Source of the DNA: Pseudonocardia sp. MH-G8
GTDB taxonomy: Bacteria; Actinomycetota; Actinomycetes; Mycobacteriales; Pseudonocardiaceae
Assembly (NCBI RefSeq): GCF_002262885.1
Contig: NZ_NKYF01000036.1
Coordinates: 1 to 64,000, forward strand
Direction: 5' to 3'
Length of the DNA: 64,000 nt
Part shown: positions 7,573-15,548 of the stretch, in pieces
Position numbering within the stretch: the first letter of the stretch is position 1
Layout of the letters: every line of letters begins with the position of its first letter
The notes under the pieces: model-generated
Seen by the model: only the letters and a program-made list of their open reading frames with translations
Told to the model about the DNA's origin: nothing
Database searches by the model: none
Program-made: the position numbers and the translations under genes

Positions 7573-8775
7573 TCAGATGTCGATGGTGAGCGGCTCGTCG
7601 GCGCCGAGCAGCAGCCGCCCGTAGGCCTCTTTGCCGAGTTCCGGCATCACCAGCGCGTGCCGACCCGCGATCTCCGAGTCGCGCCAGATCCTGCTGAGGA
7701 CATTGCCGTCGGCGAACGACGACGCCCCGTTGGCCGTCATCAGCTTGTCGATCCCGTCCTTGACCAGCTCACCGATGATGCCCGTGTCCATGCGGACGCG
7801 CGCCCGGGTCAGCCTGTCCAACTGCACTCCGCCGGCAGCGGCCCCGTCCACGTCGGCACAGGCGCGCCGCATGAGCATCTCGGCCTGGTCGAACCGCGTT
7901 GCCGCCTCCGCGACGCCCAGCTGGTGGGTCGGTGAGTTCCGGGCATTCGTGTAGCAGGTGTAGGCGACGTTCTTCTTCGGCAGGTTCGCGAGCGTCCGCT
8001 CCAGGGCGTGTCGAGCGAGACCGATCTGCGCGCCGACCAGGACGATGGCCGCGACGGGGATGAACGCCATGTTGGCGTTCTGCTCGTCGCCCTTGTGCGA
8101 GGTGCGGAAATCGCCCTCGACCATGTCGGCGAACCGCTGGATCCGGTGCTCGGGAACGAAGTGGTCCTCGACCACGATCGTGTCGCTGCCCGAGCCCTTC
8201 ATCCCCGCGACGAACCACGTCGGCTCGATCTTCCAGGCGCTCGAGGGAATCAGCGCGAGCGCACGGGGGTCGTCGCCCTCGACGCCGATGCCCAGCGACG
8301 CCCAGGTCGCGGCGAACGAACCCGACGAGTACGCCCAGCGACCGCTGACCAGGTAGCCGCCGTCGACCTTCTCCGATTTCAGCGGCGGTGAGAAGATCCC
8401 ACACGCCTTCGCCTCCGGTGTGGAGAACACCTCGTCCTGCGCCTCGTCGGAGAACGTGGTCGAGAACCACGTGCACACGTTCAACAACGCGACCGCCCAT
8501 GCCGTGGACCCGTCACCGCGGCCCACCTCGGCGACGCATTCCATCATCGTGCGCAGGTTCGTCTCCGACCCGCCGAGCCGGCGCGGAACCAGCAGCTTGA
8601 GCAGCCCCGCCTCCTCCAGCGCCGCCATGACCTCCGGGACCACGCGTCGCTCCTCGGAGGACTTCTCGGCGTGTTCCCGGATCAGCGGCACGAGCGCGGT
8701 GACACGGGCTACGACCTCGCGGTCGAGTTCGGTGCCGGCTCCAGTGGCTTGCGGCCGATCAAGAATCTCGGGCAT
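7573..8775 (-). CDS. Flavin-dependent monooxygenase oxygenase component, acyl-CoA-dehydrogenase fold (HsaA/GraA-like)
   Basis: A 400-residue enzyme with the acyl-CoA dehydrogenase fold of group D flavin monooxygenases. N-terminal helices (EVMAALEEAGLLKLLVPRRL) are followed by a central barrel (GGYLVSGRWAYSSGSFAATW) and a C-terminal four-helix domain ending IAGRHALVMPEL. These enzymes hydroxylate phenols using reduced flavin supplied by a separate reductase, here probably the gene at 15018. I take the ATG at 8775 because GGAGGA precedes it by 5-6 nt. With the intradiol dioxygenase at 9741 it would form a resorcinol-to-hydroxyquinol route. The promoter at 8812-8867 carries the AraC-type site shared across the cluster. 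Confidence 0.85.
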   Translation of the reverse strand: MPEILDRPQATGAGTELDREVVARVTALVPLIREHAEKSSEERRVVPEVMAALEEAGLLKLLVPRRLGGSETNLRTMMECVAEVGRGDGSTAWAVALLNVCTWFSTTFSDEAQDEVFSTPEAKACGIFSPPLKSEKVDGGYLVSGRWAYSSGSFAATWASLGIGVEGDDPRALALIPSSAWKIEPTWFVAGMKGSGSDTIVVEDHFVPEHRIQRFADMVEGDFRTSHKGDEQNANMAFIPVAAIVLVGAQIGLARHALERTLANLPKKNVAYTCYTNARNSPTHQLGVAEAATRFDQAEMLMRRACADVDGAAAGGVQLDRLTRARVRMDTGIIGELVKDGIDKLMTANGASSFADGNVLSRIWRDSEIAGRHALVMPELGKEAYGRLLLGADEPLTIDI

Positions 8776-8811
8776 TCCTGTCCTCCATTCGACACGCTGA
8801 ATCTCAGTGGG

Positions 8812-8867
8812 AACGCTAACCGCGCTCCGGATGACGACCAGCCGCTTCACGACCGGAATGATCCGAT
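8812..8867 (-). promoter_or_regulatory. AraC-type regulated promoter of the monooxygenase gene (site A)
   Basis: On the minus strand, ATCGGAT (8867-8861) and GAAGCGGCT (8848-8840) carry half-sites AATCGG and AAGCGG 21 bp apart. A -10-like TAGCGTT (8818-8812) follows 21 nt later and lies about 37 nt before the start codon. The same order and spacing recur at 10935-10990, 12448-12529 and 14931-14987. Confidence 0.65.
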
Positions 8868-8893
8868 TGGCGAAGCTGGTGGAGAAGTCGTGC

Positions 8894-9744
8894 TCATGCC
8901 CGGTCGGCCGGGGCCGCTGCGGCGCCGTGCCACGCCGTTTCGAGGATCGTCAGGACGGCCTCGCGCGTCACGGGCCGCGGATTGCGGTAGGGACGGGCAA
9001 CGACAGCATCGGCTGCGGCGGCAAGGTCTTCGCGGTCCAGGCCGAGGGCCCGCAGGGACGGGACGGGGGGCCGAGCGTGACGTTCAGCCCGGCCAGCGCG
9101 GCGGCCGGGTCGTCCGTCCCGAGGGCCCGACCCAGTGCGGCAGCAGCGTGTGGTGCTGCCGGCAGGTTGAACGCGGCGACGTGGGGCAGCACCACTGCGT
9201 GGGTGGGGGCGTGCGGCAGGCCCAGGGTGAGATCCGGGTCGTAGATCACTGCGCGGGGCAGGACCGACAGGTCACGTCCGGTCAGCTTGTCGCCGTTCGC
9301 GGTGAGTCCCCAGACCGGCGTCATCTCCGAGCCGGAGTAGGTGGTCGGGATGCAGAGCAGGGGCAGCCCGGTCTCGAGCGCGATGGCCTTGCCCAGCCCG
9401 ATCGCCGAGCCGCCACCGACCGCCACACACCCGTCGGCGTCACGGCTGCGCGCTTCGGACGTCCCGGCGGTCGCGACGCCGACCGGCACGTGCATGCGTG
9501 CGCCGTCGAACACCCCGACCGACGCCTGCCCGAGCACGTCGGCTACCTCGCGGCCGAGGCCGCGCTGTTCGGGGCTGCACAGCACGAGAACCCTGCTCAG
9601 CCCGAGCCCGGCGACCTCGTCGACGATGCGGGCGACGCACCCGGATCCGAAGACGACCCGCATCGGTAGCGACTCGTAGGCGAATGCCGACAGGCCGTCG
9701 AGCTCCCCGGTCGGGGCGGTCACGCCGACCGCCGCAGGCGTCAC
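8894..9744 (-). pseudogene. Maleylacetate reductase, disrupted by internal deletion and frameshift
   Basis: The iron-alcohol-dehydrogenase-fold enzyme that reduces maleylacetate to 3-oxoadipate. The N-terminal domain is normal: FAYESLPMRVVFGSG, VAVGGGSAIGLGKAIALE, IPTTYSGSEMTPVWG. Then DPDLTLGLP runs directly into HAPTHAVVLPHVAAFN, so roughly 70 residues present in intact family members (about 350 aa) are missing, including the segment with conserved His residues. After LNVTLGPP the frame is lost at a G6 run (9065-9070, C6 on the coding strand). Adding one base restores SLRALGLDREDLAAAADAVV and a normal C-terminus ending at 8894. The GTG start overlaps the dioxygenase stop by 4 bp. Probably non-functional. 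Confidence 0.8.
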
Positions 9745-10598
9745 GACCGTTCCTGCAGGACGATGTCGAACTCGGCGTGCACGAACGGCGCCTCCACGCC
9801 GTACTCCGCGGCGATGTCGGGATCGGTGGTCTCCACGAACTCCACCATCAGGTTCTTCTTGACCGCGAACACCGCGTCGGAGTCGATGTAGGCGCTCCCC
9901 GCGACGAACGCGTGCGTCGTGACCTCCTCGTGCCCCTGTGCCGAGGCGATGAAGTGCACGTGCGCCGGCCGGTACGGGTGCCGATCGGTGGCGGCGAGCA
10001 ACCTCCCGACCGGTCCGTCGGTCGGGATCGGGTAGTGGGAGGGGACCACGGTGCGGAACCAGAACCGGCCCTCCGGATCCGTCCGGAACAACCCGCGCCC
10101 GTTGCCGGCCGGTTGGCGCTCCGGCTGCTGGACGTCGTAGAAGCCGTCCTCGGTGCACTGCCAGACATCGACGCTCGCACCCGCGAGCGGCTCGCCGCTG
10201 GTGCTGCGGACGGTCCCGCTGACCACGCAGACCCGAGTGCCACCGATCAGGTCGACCGAGTCCCCGAGCTCTCGCCGCGGGGACTCGGTCATGTGGAAGG
10301 GCCCGAGCACCGTGCTCTCGGTGCCACCCTCCTGGCCGTTGATCGTCTCGACGAGCATCGAGACGCCGAGCACGTCCGAGAGCAGGATGAATTCCTGGCG
10401 GGTGTCGGAGCACGACCGGCCGACCTCGGTGAGGAACTCGATCGCGGTGTTCCACTCCCCGATGGTCGGTGCGGCTTCGCGGACGAAGTCGTGCAGGTGC
10501 TGCGTGAGCATCTGCATGACCTCACGCAGCCGAGGATCGGGTGTCGCGTCGAAGCTCCCGGCAACGGCCGCGGTGGCGGACCCGACGGTGAAGTCCAT
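9741..10598 (-). CDS. Intradiol ring-cleavage dioxygenase (hydroxyquinol 1,2-dioxygenase type)
   Basis: A 285-residue non-haem Fe(III) enzyme. The N-terminal helical dimerisation domain (EWNTAIEFLTEVGRSC) and the LGPFHM strand are typical of catechol and hydroxyquinol 1,2-dioxygenases. Iron ligands are visible as Tyr in DGFYDVQ, Tyr in PSHYPIPTDGP, and the two His of RPAHVHFIA. The usual product of the hydroxyquinol type is maleylacetate, which fits the adjacent broken maleylacetate reductase. The ATG at 10598 is preceded by GAGGGAGAG. It is the second gene of the ABM-dioxygenase-MAR operon read from the promoter at 10935-10990. Confidence 0.9.
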   Translation of the reverse strand: MDFTVGSATAAVAGSFDATPDPRLREVMQMLTQHLHDFVREAAPTIGEWNTAIEFLTEVGRSCSDTRQEFILLSDVLGVSMLVETINGQEGGTESTVLGPFHMTESPRRELGDSVDLIGGTRVCVVSGTVRSTSGEPLAGASVDVWQCTEDGFYDVQQPERQPAGNGRGLFRTDPEGRFWFRTVVPSHYPIPTDGPVGRLLAATDRHPYRPAHVHFIASAQGHEEVTTHAFVAGSAYIDSDAVFAVKKNLMVEFVETTDPDIAAEYGVEAPFVHAEFDIVLQERS

Positions 10599-10609
10599 GT
10601 GGCTCTCCC

Positions 10610-10909
10610 TCACGCGGTGGTGCGGTCGGCGGCGAAGTGCCGTACCTCGGGGGTGCCGTCGAAGAAGTGGGCGACCTGCGCGGCGAACGCCTGGCCGGCC
10701 GCGCTCGTGGGGAAGACTTCGAGGTGATCCTCGAGCCGGTCCCACGTCACACGCAGCAGGTACCCGCCAGGCCGTTCGACGTCGCGGAACAGTGCCGTCT
10801 CGCGGCACCCCGCCGCTCCGGCGAGCACCGGCTCCGCCGCGGCGAACGCCTCCTCGAAGTCGGTCTCCCTCCCTGCGATGACCGTGATGTAGGCATGCTC
10901 GACGACCAT
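10610..10909 (-). CDS. Antibiotic biosynthesis monooxygenase (ABM) domain protein
   Basis: A 99-residue single-domain ferredoxin-like protein. It starts VVEHAYITVIAGRETDFEEA and contains GCRETALFRDVERPGGYLLR and a Trp strand, as in ABM/YgiN-like proteins. Such proteins act as cofactor-free quinol monooxygenases or as accessory proteins next to aromatic pathways. I use the ATG at 10909 after GAGAGGAAGG; the longer frame would overlap the promoter. It is the first gene of the operon with the intradiol dioxygenase, 11 bp upstream of it. A role in oxidising or protecting the hydroxyquinol intermediate is inference. Confidence 0.8.
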   Translation of the reverse strand: MVVEHAYITVIAGRETDFEEAFAAAEPVLAGAAGCRETALFRDVERPGGYLLRVTWDRLEDHLEVFPTSAAGQAFAAQVAHFFDGTPEVRHFAADRTTA

Positions 10910-10934
10910 GTCGCCCTTCCTCTCGAGTGCCGGC

Positions 10935-10990
10935 AACGCTAGGGAGCACGGGCGGCGACCACGAGCCGCTTCGCGTACCGGGCATCCGAT
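10935..10990 (-). promoter_or_regulatory. AraC-type regulated promoter of the ABM-dioxygenase-MAR operon (site B)
   Basis: On the minus strand, ATCGGAT (10990-10984) and GAAGCGGCT (10972-10964) are followed 22 nt later by TAGCGTT (10941-10935). From ATCGGAT to TAGCGTT the site spans exactly 56 bp, as does site A at 8812-8867. The -10 lies about 25 nt before the ABM start codon. Confidence 0.65.
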
Positions 10991-11035
10991 AAGCGAAGGC
11001 TCGGGCACGCAGGACGCCTCGACGGCAACCGGTGT

Positions 11036-12361
11036 TCAGCTCGGCCGGTCACCCTCGAGCGGGTTCCGGGTCGGGTCCCACTCGACGTGGACGTGCTCCG
11101 GCCCGCGGAACGAGGTGTTCGGTGAGTAGGTGAACTCCTGGCCGGCGGTCAGGCGCATGTGCGGCAGCCGCCGGGACAGCTCCTCGAGGAAGATCTGCAT
11201 CTCGATGCGGGCGAGGGCGGCACCGACGCAGAGGTGGCGCCCGATCCCGAAGGCGAAGTGCCGCTTGGCGTTGGCGCGGGTGATGTCGAACCTCTCCGGT
11301 TCGGGGAACACCGACTCGTCGTGGTTGGCCGAGCCCGTCACCGCGAGCACCTTCGAGCCGGCGGGGAGCGTCACTCCGCCGACGACGACATCAGTGATGA
11401 CCTCGCGGCGCCAGGCGATGACCGAGGAGCTGAACCGCAGGATCTCCTCGACGGCGTTGGCCGCCAGCGAGGGATCCGCGCACAGCGCGTCCCACTGGTC
11501 CCGGTTCTCCATCAGCGCCAGAAGTCCGTTGGCCGTGGCGTTCGTGGTCGTCTCGTGTCCGGCGAACAGGAAGTTCATCATTGTCGTCACGAGGTAGTTC
11601 TCGTCGAACAGCTCCTCGTTGCCGGGGACGCGCCACGCGCGGATCAGCTCGCTGATGTAGTCGTCCGTGGGCTCCTCCAGCCGGCGGTGGACGTGGGCCT
11701 TGGCGTAGGTCCAGTACTGGCCCATGCCGGCTGCGAGCGCGGTCTGCTCGTCCTCGCTCGGGTAGCCCCACGTGAACAGCGCGAGCCGGCCGGAGAACTC
11801 CTTGGCCTGCTCGACGTCCTCGTCCGGCACCCCCATCAGCGCGAACGCGACGAGAGCGGGGATCTCCCAGGCGAAGTCGGCGACCAGATCGGCGTGGCCG
11901 CGCGTTACGAACCCGTCGATGTAGCGGCTCGCGAACTCCCGGATCCGCGGCCGGACGGTCTCGATCCGCGCGGGGCTGACGAGAGCATCACGGATGTACT
12001 TGCGACGGTCGGTGTGCAGGGGCGGGTCCTCGTTCACCAGGCTCGGACCCATCACCATCCGGGCCTTGACCAGTTCGTCGATCGCCGCCGGGCACAGCTC
12101 CTTGAGCGGAGTGATCGAGATCGCCGCCGAGAACGCCGCGTCCATGAACACGTGCCGGACGTCCTCGTAGCGGCTGACGATCCAGTAGCCCAACGACGGG
12201 CTGTAGAAGACCGGCTCCTCGAGCCGTGCATCGACCCACAGGCTGTACGGATCCTGGAGGTAGGACTCGGCGAACGGATCGAACCTCTCACCGAGGCCAC
12301 TCACCGGGCAGCGTCCTTCGGTCGCACTCGTGGCGGCCCCATCGCTCAGCGACGACGACAT
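11036..12361 (-). CDS. Cytochrome P450
   Basis: A 441-residue soluble class I bacterial P450. The I-helix oxygen-activation motif is FAGHETTTN, the K-helix ExxR is EEILR, and the haem-binding loop is FAFGIGRHLCVGAALAR with the proximal Cys. There is no signal peptide or membrane anchor. No ferredoxin or ferredoxin reductase gene is nearby, so electrons must come from elsewhere. The ATG at 12361 is preceded by GAGGGAG; the frame continues upstream through the promoter without a better start. Placement suggests ring hydroxylation or O-dealkylation that feeds the flavin monooxygenase pathway, but the substrate is unknown. Confidence 0.92.
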   Translation of the reverse strand: MSSSLSDGAATSATEGRCPVSGLGERFDPFAESYLQDPYSLWVDARLEEPVFYSPSLGYWIVSRYEDVRHVFMDAAFSAAISITPLKELCPAAIDELVKARMVMGPSLVNEDPPLHTDRRKYIRDALVSPARIETVRPRIREFASRYIDGFVTRGHADLVADFAWEIPALVAFALMGVPDEDVEQAKEFSGRLALFTWGYPSEDEQTALAAGMGQYWTYAKAHVHRRLEEPTDDYISELIRAWRVPGNEELFDENYLVTTMMNFLFAGHETTTNATANGLLALMENRDQWDALCADPSLAANAVEEILRFSSSVIAWRREVITDVVVGGVTLPAGSKVLAVTGSANHDESVFPEPERFDITRANAKRHFAFGIGRHLCVGAALARIEMQIFLEELSRRLPHMRLTAGQEFTYSPNTSFRGPEHVHVEWDPTRNPLEGDRPS

Positions 12362-12447
12362 GCGTTCTCCCTCATCTGACGGACGGAGCTGACGGACGGC
12401 GACCCGGTCGCGCGACACGTCGCCGTGACCTGGGTCGTGCTCAGGGG

Positions 12448-12529
12448 GACAGTAGGAAGCCCCGCGCGGGCACGAGAGCCACTTCGCGTCGGAGATGGCC
12501 GGATCGCGCACTGCACCATCCGGATCGCG
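12448..12529 (-). promoter_or_regulatory. AraC-type regulated promoter of the P450 gene (site C), with 21-bp direct repeats
   Basis: On the minus strand, GAAGTGGCT (12485-12477) is followed 22 nt later by TACTGTC (12454-12448), the spacing of site B. Upstream, the plus strand carries CCGGATCGCG at 12499-12508 and again at 12520-12529, a perfect direct repeat with a 21-bp period as expected for AraC proteins. The repeats lie between the divergent P450 and first AraC gene and could control both. Confidence 0.65.
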
Positions 12530-12649
12530 AAGGCGTTTTCCCGTGCCGTGGTCGAGGCCACTCGGCGCCTTTGACACCCGTCGACGAGCGGCCGGAGCAT
12601 TGCCTGCGGAGACGGGCATCAGACGTACGCGCAAGGGAGCGCCTCAGCC

Positions 12650-13711
12650 ATGGCAGAGGGGACCGGATCGCTGCCGCCCGGTGAGCTGCTGCCCGGCCTC
12701 GCCGGTGGAGGTTCGACCTCGACCGACCAGGTGCTCGCTCACCGCGAGATCTGCCGCTCGGGCCCACTCGAGCTCATCCGGGAGAACCTCGGCAGCTTCT
12801 TCTACCCCTCCCGGATCGAGACGCTGAGCCACCGCGCTGACCTGAGCGAATCGCTGCTGAGCGCTGTCCGGCTCGAGCACGTCACCCTCGGGTACCTGCG
12901 TTTCGGCTCGGAGGCGATGGTGGATCCCGGCGCCTTGGGCGCCTACCACGTGAACGTGCCGCTCTCCGGTCACGTCGTGTCCGAGTGCGGCAAGCGACAG
13001 ACCACGGCGAGGGTCGGTCACGGTGCGGTCTTCACCCCGCGCGAGCACACGGTGCTGCCGCGGTGGAGCGCGGACTCGTCCCAGGTGTGCATCAAGATCG
13101 AGAAAGCTGCGGTCGAGGCCGAGCTCGAGGCGCTGATCGGGCAGCCCCTCGCCGCCGACATCCGGTTCGACCTCGCACTCGACCTGACCACGGCGGCGGC
13201 CGCGAGCTGGCTGGGGGTGGTCCGGCTGCTGATCGAGGAGGTGGACCGGCCGGGAGGGCTACTGGAACGCTCGGAGAACCATCGCGAGTACCTGGAGAAG
13301 CTGCTGATCAGCGGACTGCTCCACGTCCAGAACCACGACCACCTCGACGCACTGCTCAGCCCTGGGCCGCCGGCCAGACCCCGTACCGTCAAGCGGGTGC
13401 TCGACCTCATCGAGGCTCATCCCGAGGTCAACCACACGCTCTCCGACCTCGCTCGCCACGCCGGGGTCGGCGCACGGCGCTTGCAGATCGCCTTCCAGGA
13501 CGTCCTGCACTGCACGCCGATCGGATACCTGCGCAAGGTCAAGCTCGACCGCGCCCGACAGGACCTGCTGACCGGCGAGGACACGGTGATGACCGTGGCC
13601 CACCGCTGGGGTTTCCACCACTCCGGCCGCTTCTCGACCGTCTACCGGCAGACGTACGGCGAGTCCCCGTCGGAGACGGCGCGCCACCGCCGCGAGCACG
13701 CCACGACGTGA
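12650..13711 (+). CDS. AraC-family transcriptional regulator (paralogue 1)
   Basis: A 353-residue regulator. Residues about 30-220 form an AraC-binding-like sensor (GALGAYHVNVPLSGHVVSEC, then TPREHTVLPRW). The C-terminal ~100 residues hold two HTH motifs (LSDLARHAGVGARRLQIAFQ and VAHRWGFHHSGRFSTVYRQT). It is clearly related along its whole length to the next gene. The ATG has AAGGGAG about 11 nt upstream, a rather long spacing. A TTGACA at 12571-12576 could be its -35. It is divergent from the P450 and is the best candidate activator of the four promoters with 21-bp-spaced repeats. Confidence 0.92.
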   Translation: MAEGTGSLPPGELLPGLAGGGSTSTDQVLAHREICRSGPLELIRENLGSFFYPSRIETLSHRADLSESLLSAVRLEHVTLGYLRFGSEAMVDPGALGAYHVNVPLSGHVVSECGKRQTTARVGHGAVFTPREHTVLPRWSADSSQVCIKIEKAAVEAELEALIGQPLAADIRFDLALDLTTAAAASWLGVVRLLIEEVDRPGGLLERSENHREYLEKLLISGLLHVQNHDHLDALLSPGPPARPRTVKRVLDLIEAHPEVNHTLSDLARHAGVGARRLQIAFQDVLHCTPIGYLRKVKLDRARQDLLTGEDTVMTVAHRWGFHHSGRFSTVYRQTYGESPSETARHRREHATT

Positions 13712-13749
13712 CCGCGCCGGCGGGCGAGCCGTCGACGACCGGGGCGTCG

Positions 13750-13778
13750 TTGACACCCCGGTGGACGACGCCTAGCTT
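13750..13778 (+). promoter_or_regulatory. Consensus-like sigma-70 promoter for the second AraC gene
   Basis: TTGACA (13750-13755) and TAGCTT (13773-13778) are separated by exactly 17 bp, 82 bp before the start codon. Unlike the catabolic promoters of this cluster it has a full -35 element, which suggests constitutive expression of the regulator. Confidence 0.7.
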
Positions 13779-13860
13779 CGATGCACTCCGCTGTGGAGCG
13801 GCGTGCGTGGTGCGCGGTGGCCCTGGTGCCACCTCGACGTTCGCCGGAGGAGCGTGACGG

Positions 13861-14883
13861 ATGGATCGGTCGTCGATGATCGAGCCTGATGGGATCGGCG
13901 GGGGCCGGACCCCTGTGCTCGGCACCTACGAGCTCTGCCGCGCCACCCGGTTCGACGCGTTCCGGGAGAGCCTCAACAGCGTCTTCTACCCGGCCAAGGT
14001 GGAAACGACCGGGCACGGCGGGGTCCTCTCCCGGTCGCTGCTCACCGCCACTGATCTCACCCACCTCACACTCGGGTTCGTGCGCTTCGGCACCGAGACC
14101 CGTCTCGATCCGGGCGCCCTGGGTGCCTACCACGTCAACGTCGCGATCACCGGTTTCGTCGAGTCGCACTGCGGCACGCAGAGCATCGTCGCCCGCCCCG
14201 GGACGGCGGCTGTCTTCACCCCGCAGGAGCACACCTACCTCCCCCGGTGGGGCGCCGATGCCGGCCAGCTCTGCATCAAGATCAACCGGCGGTCCCTGGA
14301 GAGCGAGCTGGAGGCGATGGTGGGCCGGCCGGTCTCGTCGTGGGTCCGCTTTCCGATCGGGTTCGACCTGACCACCCCCGCCGGCCGGAGCTGGTCGTCG
14401 ACGGTCGAACTCCTGCTGACCGAGCTGGACAGCGAGAACAGCCTCGCTCGCAGGTCGGTCGGGTACCGCGAGCAGCTCGAGCGCCTGGTGATCAGCTCGC
14501 TGCTGCGGGCGCAGCCTCACGACTTCTACGACGCGATCTACGCGGAACACGCGCCGGCCCGTTCGAGGACGGTGAAGCGGGTCGTCGACGCGCTGGAGGC
14601 AGCACCCGAGAAACCGTGGCCGCTGTCGGACATGGCCGAACTCGCCGGCGTGAGCGGGCGACGACTTCAGCAGGGGTTCCGCGAGCAGATGGGCATGACC
14701 CCGACGGTCTACCTCCGGCTGGTCCGGCTCGATCGCGCCCACCGCGATCTCACCACCGGCGCGGGGTCGGTCACCGACATCGCGCTGCGATGGGGGTTCA
14801 ACCACCTCGGTCGCTTCGCTGACGCCTACCGGGAACGTTTCGGATGCACCCCGTCGGAGTCGTTGCGGGCAGGGCGGGCCTGA
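13861..14883 (+). CDS. AraC-family transcriptional regulator (paralogue 2)
   Basis: A 340-residue regulator with the same layout as its upstream neighbour. The sensor (GALGAYHVNVAITGFVESHC, then TPQEHTYLPRW, GQLCIKI) is followed by the double HTH (LSDMAELAGVSGRRLQQGFR and IALRWGFNHLGRFADAYRER). The similarity shows a tandem duplication with later divergence, most visible in the N-terminus and ligand region. GGAGGAG precedes the ATG by about 9 nt. It has its own TTGACA-17-TAGCTT promoter and a hairpin directly after the stop. The two paralogues may respond to different inducers of the same pathway. Confidence 0.92.
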   Translation: MDRSSMIEPDGIGGGRTPVLGTYELCRATRFDAFRESLNSVFYPAKVETTGHGGVLSRSLLTATDLTHLTLGFVRFGTETRLDPGALGAYHVNVAITGFVESHCGTQSIVARPGTAAVFTPQEHTYLPRWGADAGQLCIKINRRSLESELEAMVGRPVSSWVRFPIGFDLTTPAGRSWSSTVELLLTELDSENSLARRSVGYREQLERLVISSLLRAQPHDFYDAIYAEHAPARSRTVKRVVDALEAAPEKPWPLSDMAELAGVSGRRLQQGFREQMGMTPTVYLRLVRLDRAHRDLTTGAGSVTDIALRWGFNHLGRFADAYRERFGCTPSESLRAGRA

Positions 14884-14890
14884 GCCATCC

Positions 14891-14914
14891 GGATCCGCGC
14901 GCCGGCGCGGATCC
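14891..14914. terminator. Hairpin terminator after the second AraC gene
   Basis: GGATCCGCGC and GCGCGGATCC form a perfect 10-bp stem with a GCCG loop, 7 nt after the stop codon. There is no T-tract. It separates the AraC gene from the regulated flavin reductase promoter. Confidence 0.65.
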
Positions 14915-14930
14915 CGCGACGAGGTTCGCG

Positions 14931-14987
14931 CAGCGGCTGGATCGCCACGCATTCCGGCTGGCCGCAGCGGGACGAGCGCCTAGCGTC
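14931..14987 (+). promoter_or_regulatory. AraC-type regulated promoter of the flavin reductase gene (site D)
   Basis: CGGCTGG occurs at 14934-14940 and 14955-14961, exactly 21 bp apart. The second copy is followed by TAGCGTC (14981-14987), 21 nt after CGGCT. This matches sites A-C, although here the genes read in the opposite direction. The -10 lies about 30 nt before the ATG. Confidence 0.6.
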
Positions 14988-15017
14988 GGGTGGACGCACC
15001 CCGACGAGGAGACCGAG

Positions 15018-15524
15018 ATGAGCGCACCACCCACGCTGAGGCCGCCCCACGGTGACGCCGCCCTGCTGCGGCAGGTGTTCGGATGCTTCCCCAGCGGAGT
15101 GACCGCGGTGTGCGCGATGGTCGACGGTCAGCCGGTCGGCATGGCCGCGAGTTCCTTCACCTCCGTGTCGATCGATCCACCGCTCGTGTCGGTGTGCGTG
15201 CAGAACAACTCCCAGACGTGGCCGAAGCTGCGTTCGGTGTCCCGGATCGGGCTCAGCGTGCTCGCCGCCGATCAAGAAGCCGCATGCCGTGCGCTCTCGA
15301 ACAAGCACGGTGACCGCTTCGAGGGAGTCGGCTGGTCGCTGCTCGACGAGGGCGCGATCATCATCGACGGCGCTGCCGCGATCCTCGACTGCACACTCCA
15401 CACCGAGATGCCGGCCGGCGACCACGCGATCGGTCTCCTCGAGATCCACCACGTGCACGCCGACCTCGGCACCACCCCGCTGGTGTTCCACGGCAGCCGC
15501 TTCCGGCGGCTCGCCGAGATCTGA
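15018..15524 (+). CDS. Flavin reductase, small component of a two-component monooxygenase
   Basis: A 168-residue flavin reductase of the HpaC/HsaB family. LRQVFGCFPSGVTAVCAMVD and MAASSFTSVSIDPPLVSVCV form the flavin-binding beta-barrel. Its expected role is to reduce FMN or FAD with NAD(P)H and pass it to the oxygenase encoded at 7573-8775. The ATG at 15018 follows GAGGAG by 6-7 nt; the frame upstream lies in the promoter and the preceding gene. Although it is 6 kb from its partner, it shares the regulatory motif (site D). Confidence 0.9.
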   Translation: MSAPPTLRPPHGDAALLRQVFGCFPSGVTAVCAMVDGQPVGMAASSFTSVSIDPPLVSVCVQNNSQTWPKLRSVSRIGLSVLAADQEAACRALSNKHGDRFEGVGWSLLDEGAIIIDGAAAILDCTLHTEMPAGDHAIGLLEIHHVHADLGTTPLVFHGSRFRRLAEI

Positions 15525-15548
15525 CTCCCACGTCCCACACGCGGTGGC

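Noticed and set aside
8968..10455. Continuous 495-codon frame through the maleylacetate reductase and into the dioxygenase
   Set aside because: The upstream part is antisense-frame read-through of the dioxygenase. The reductase starts at the GTG 9744 overlapping the dioxygenase stop, and its C-terminus lies in another frame.
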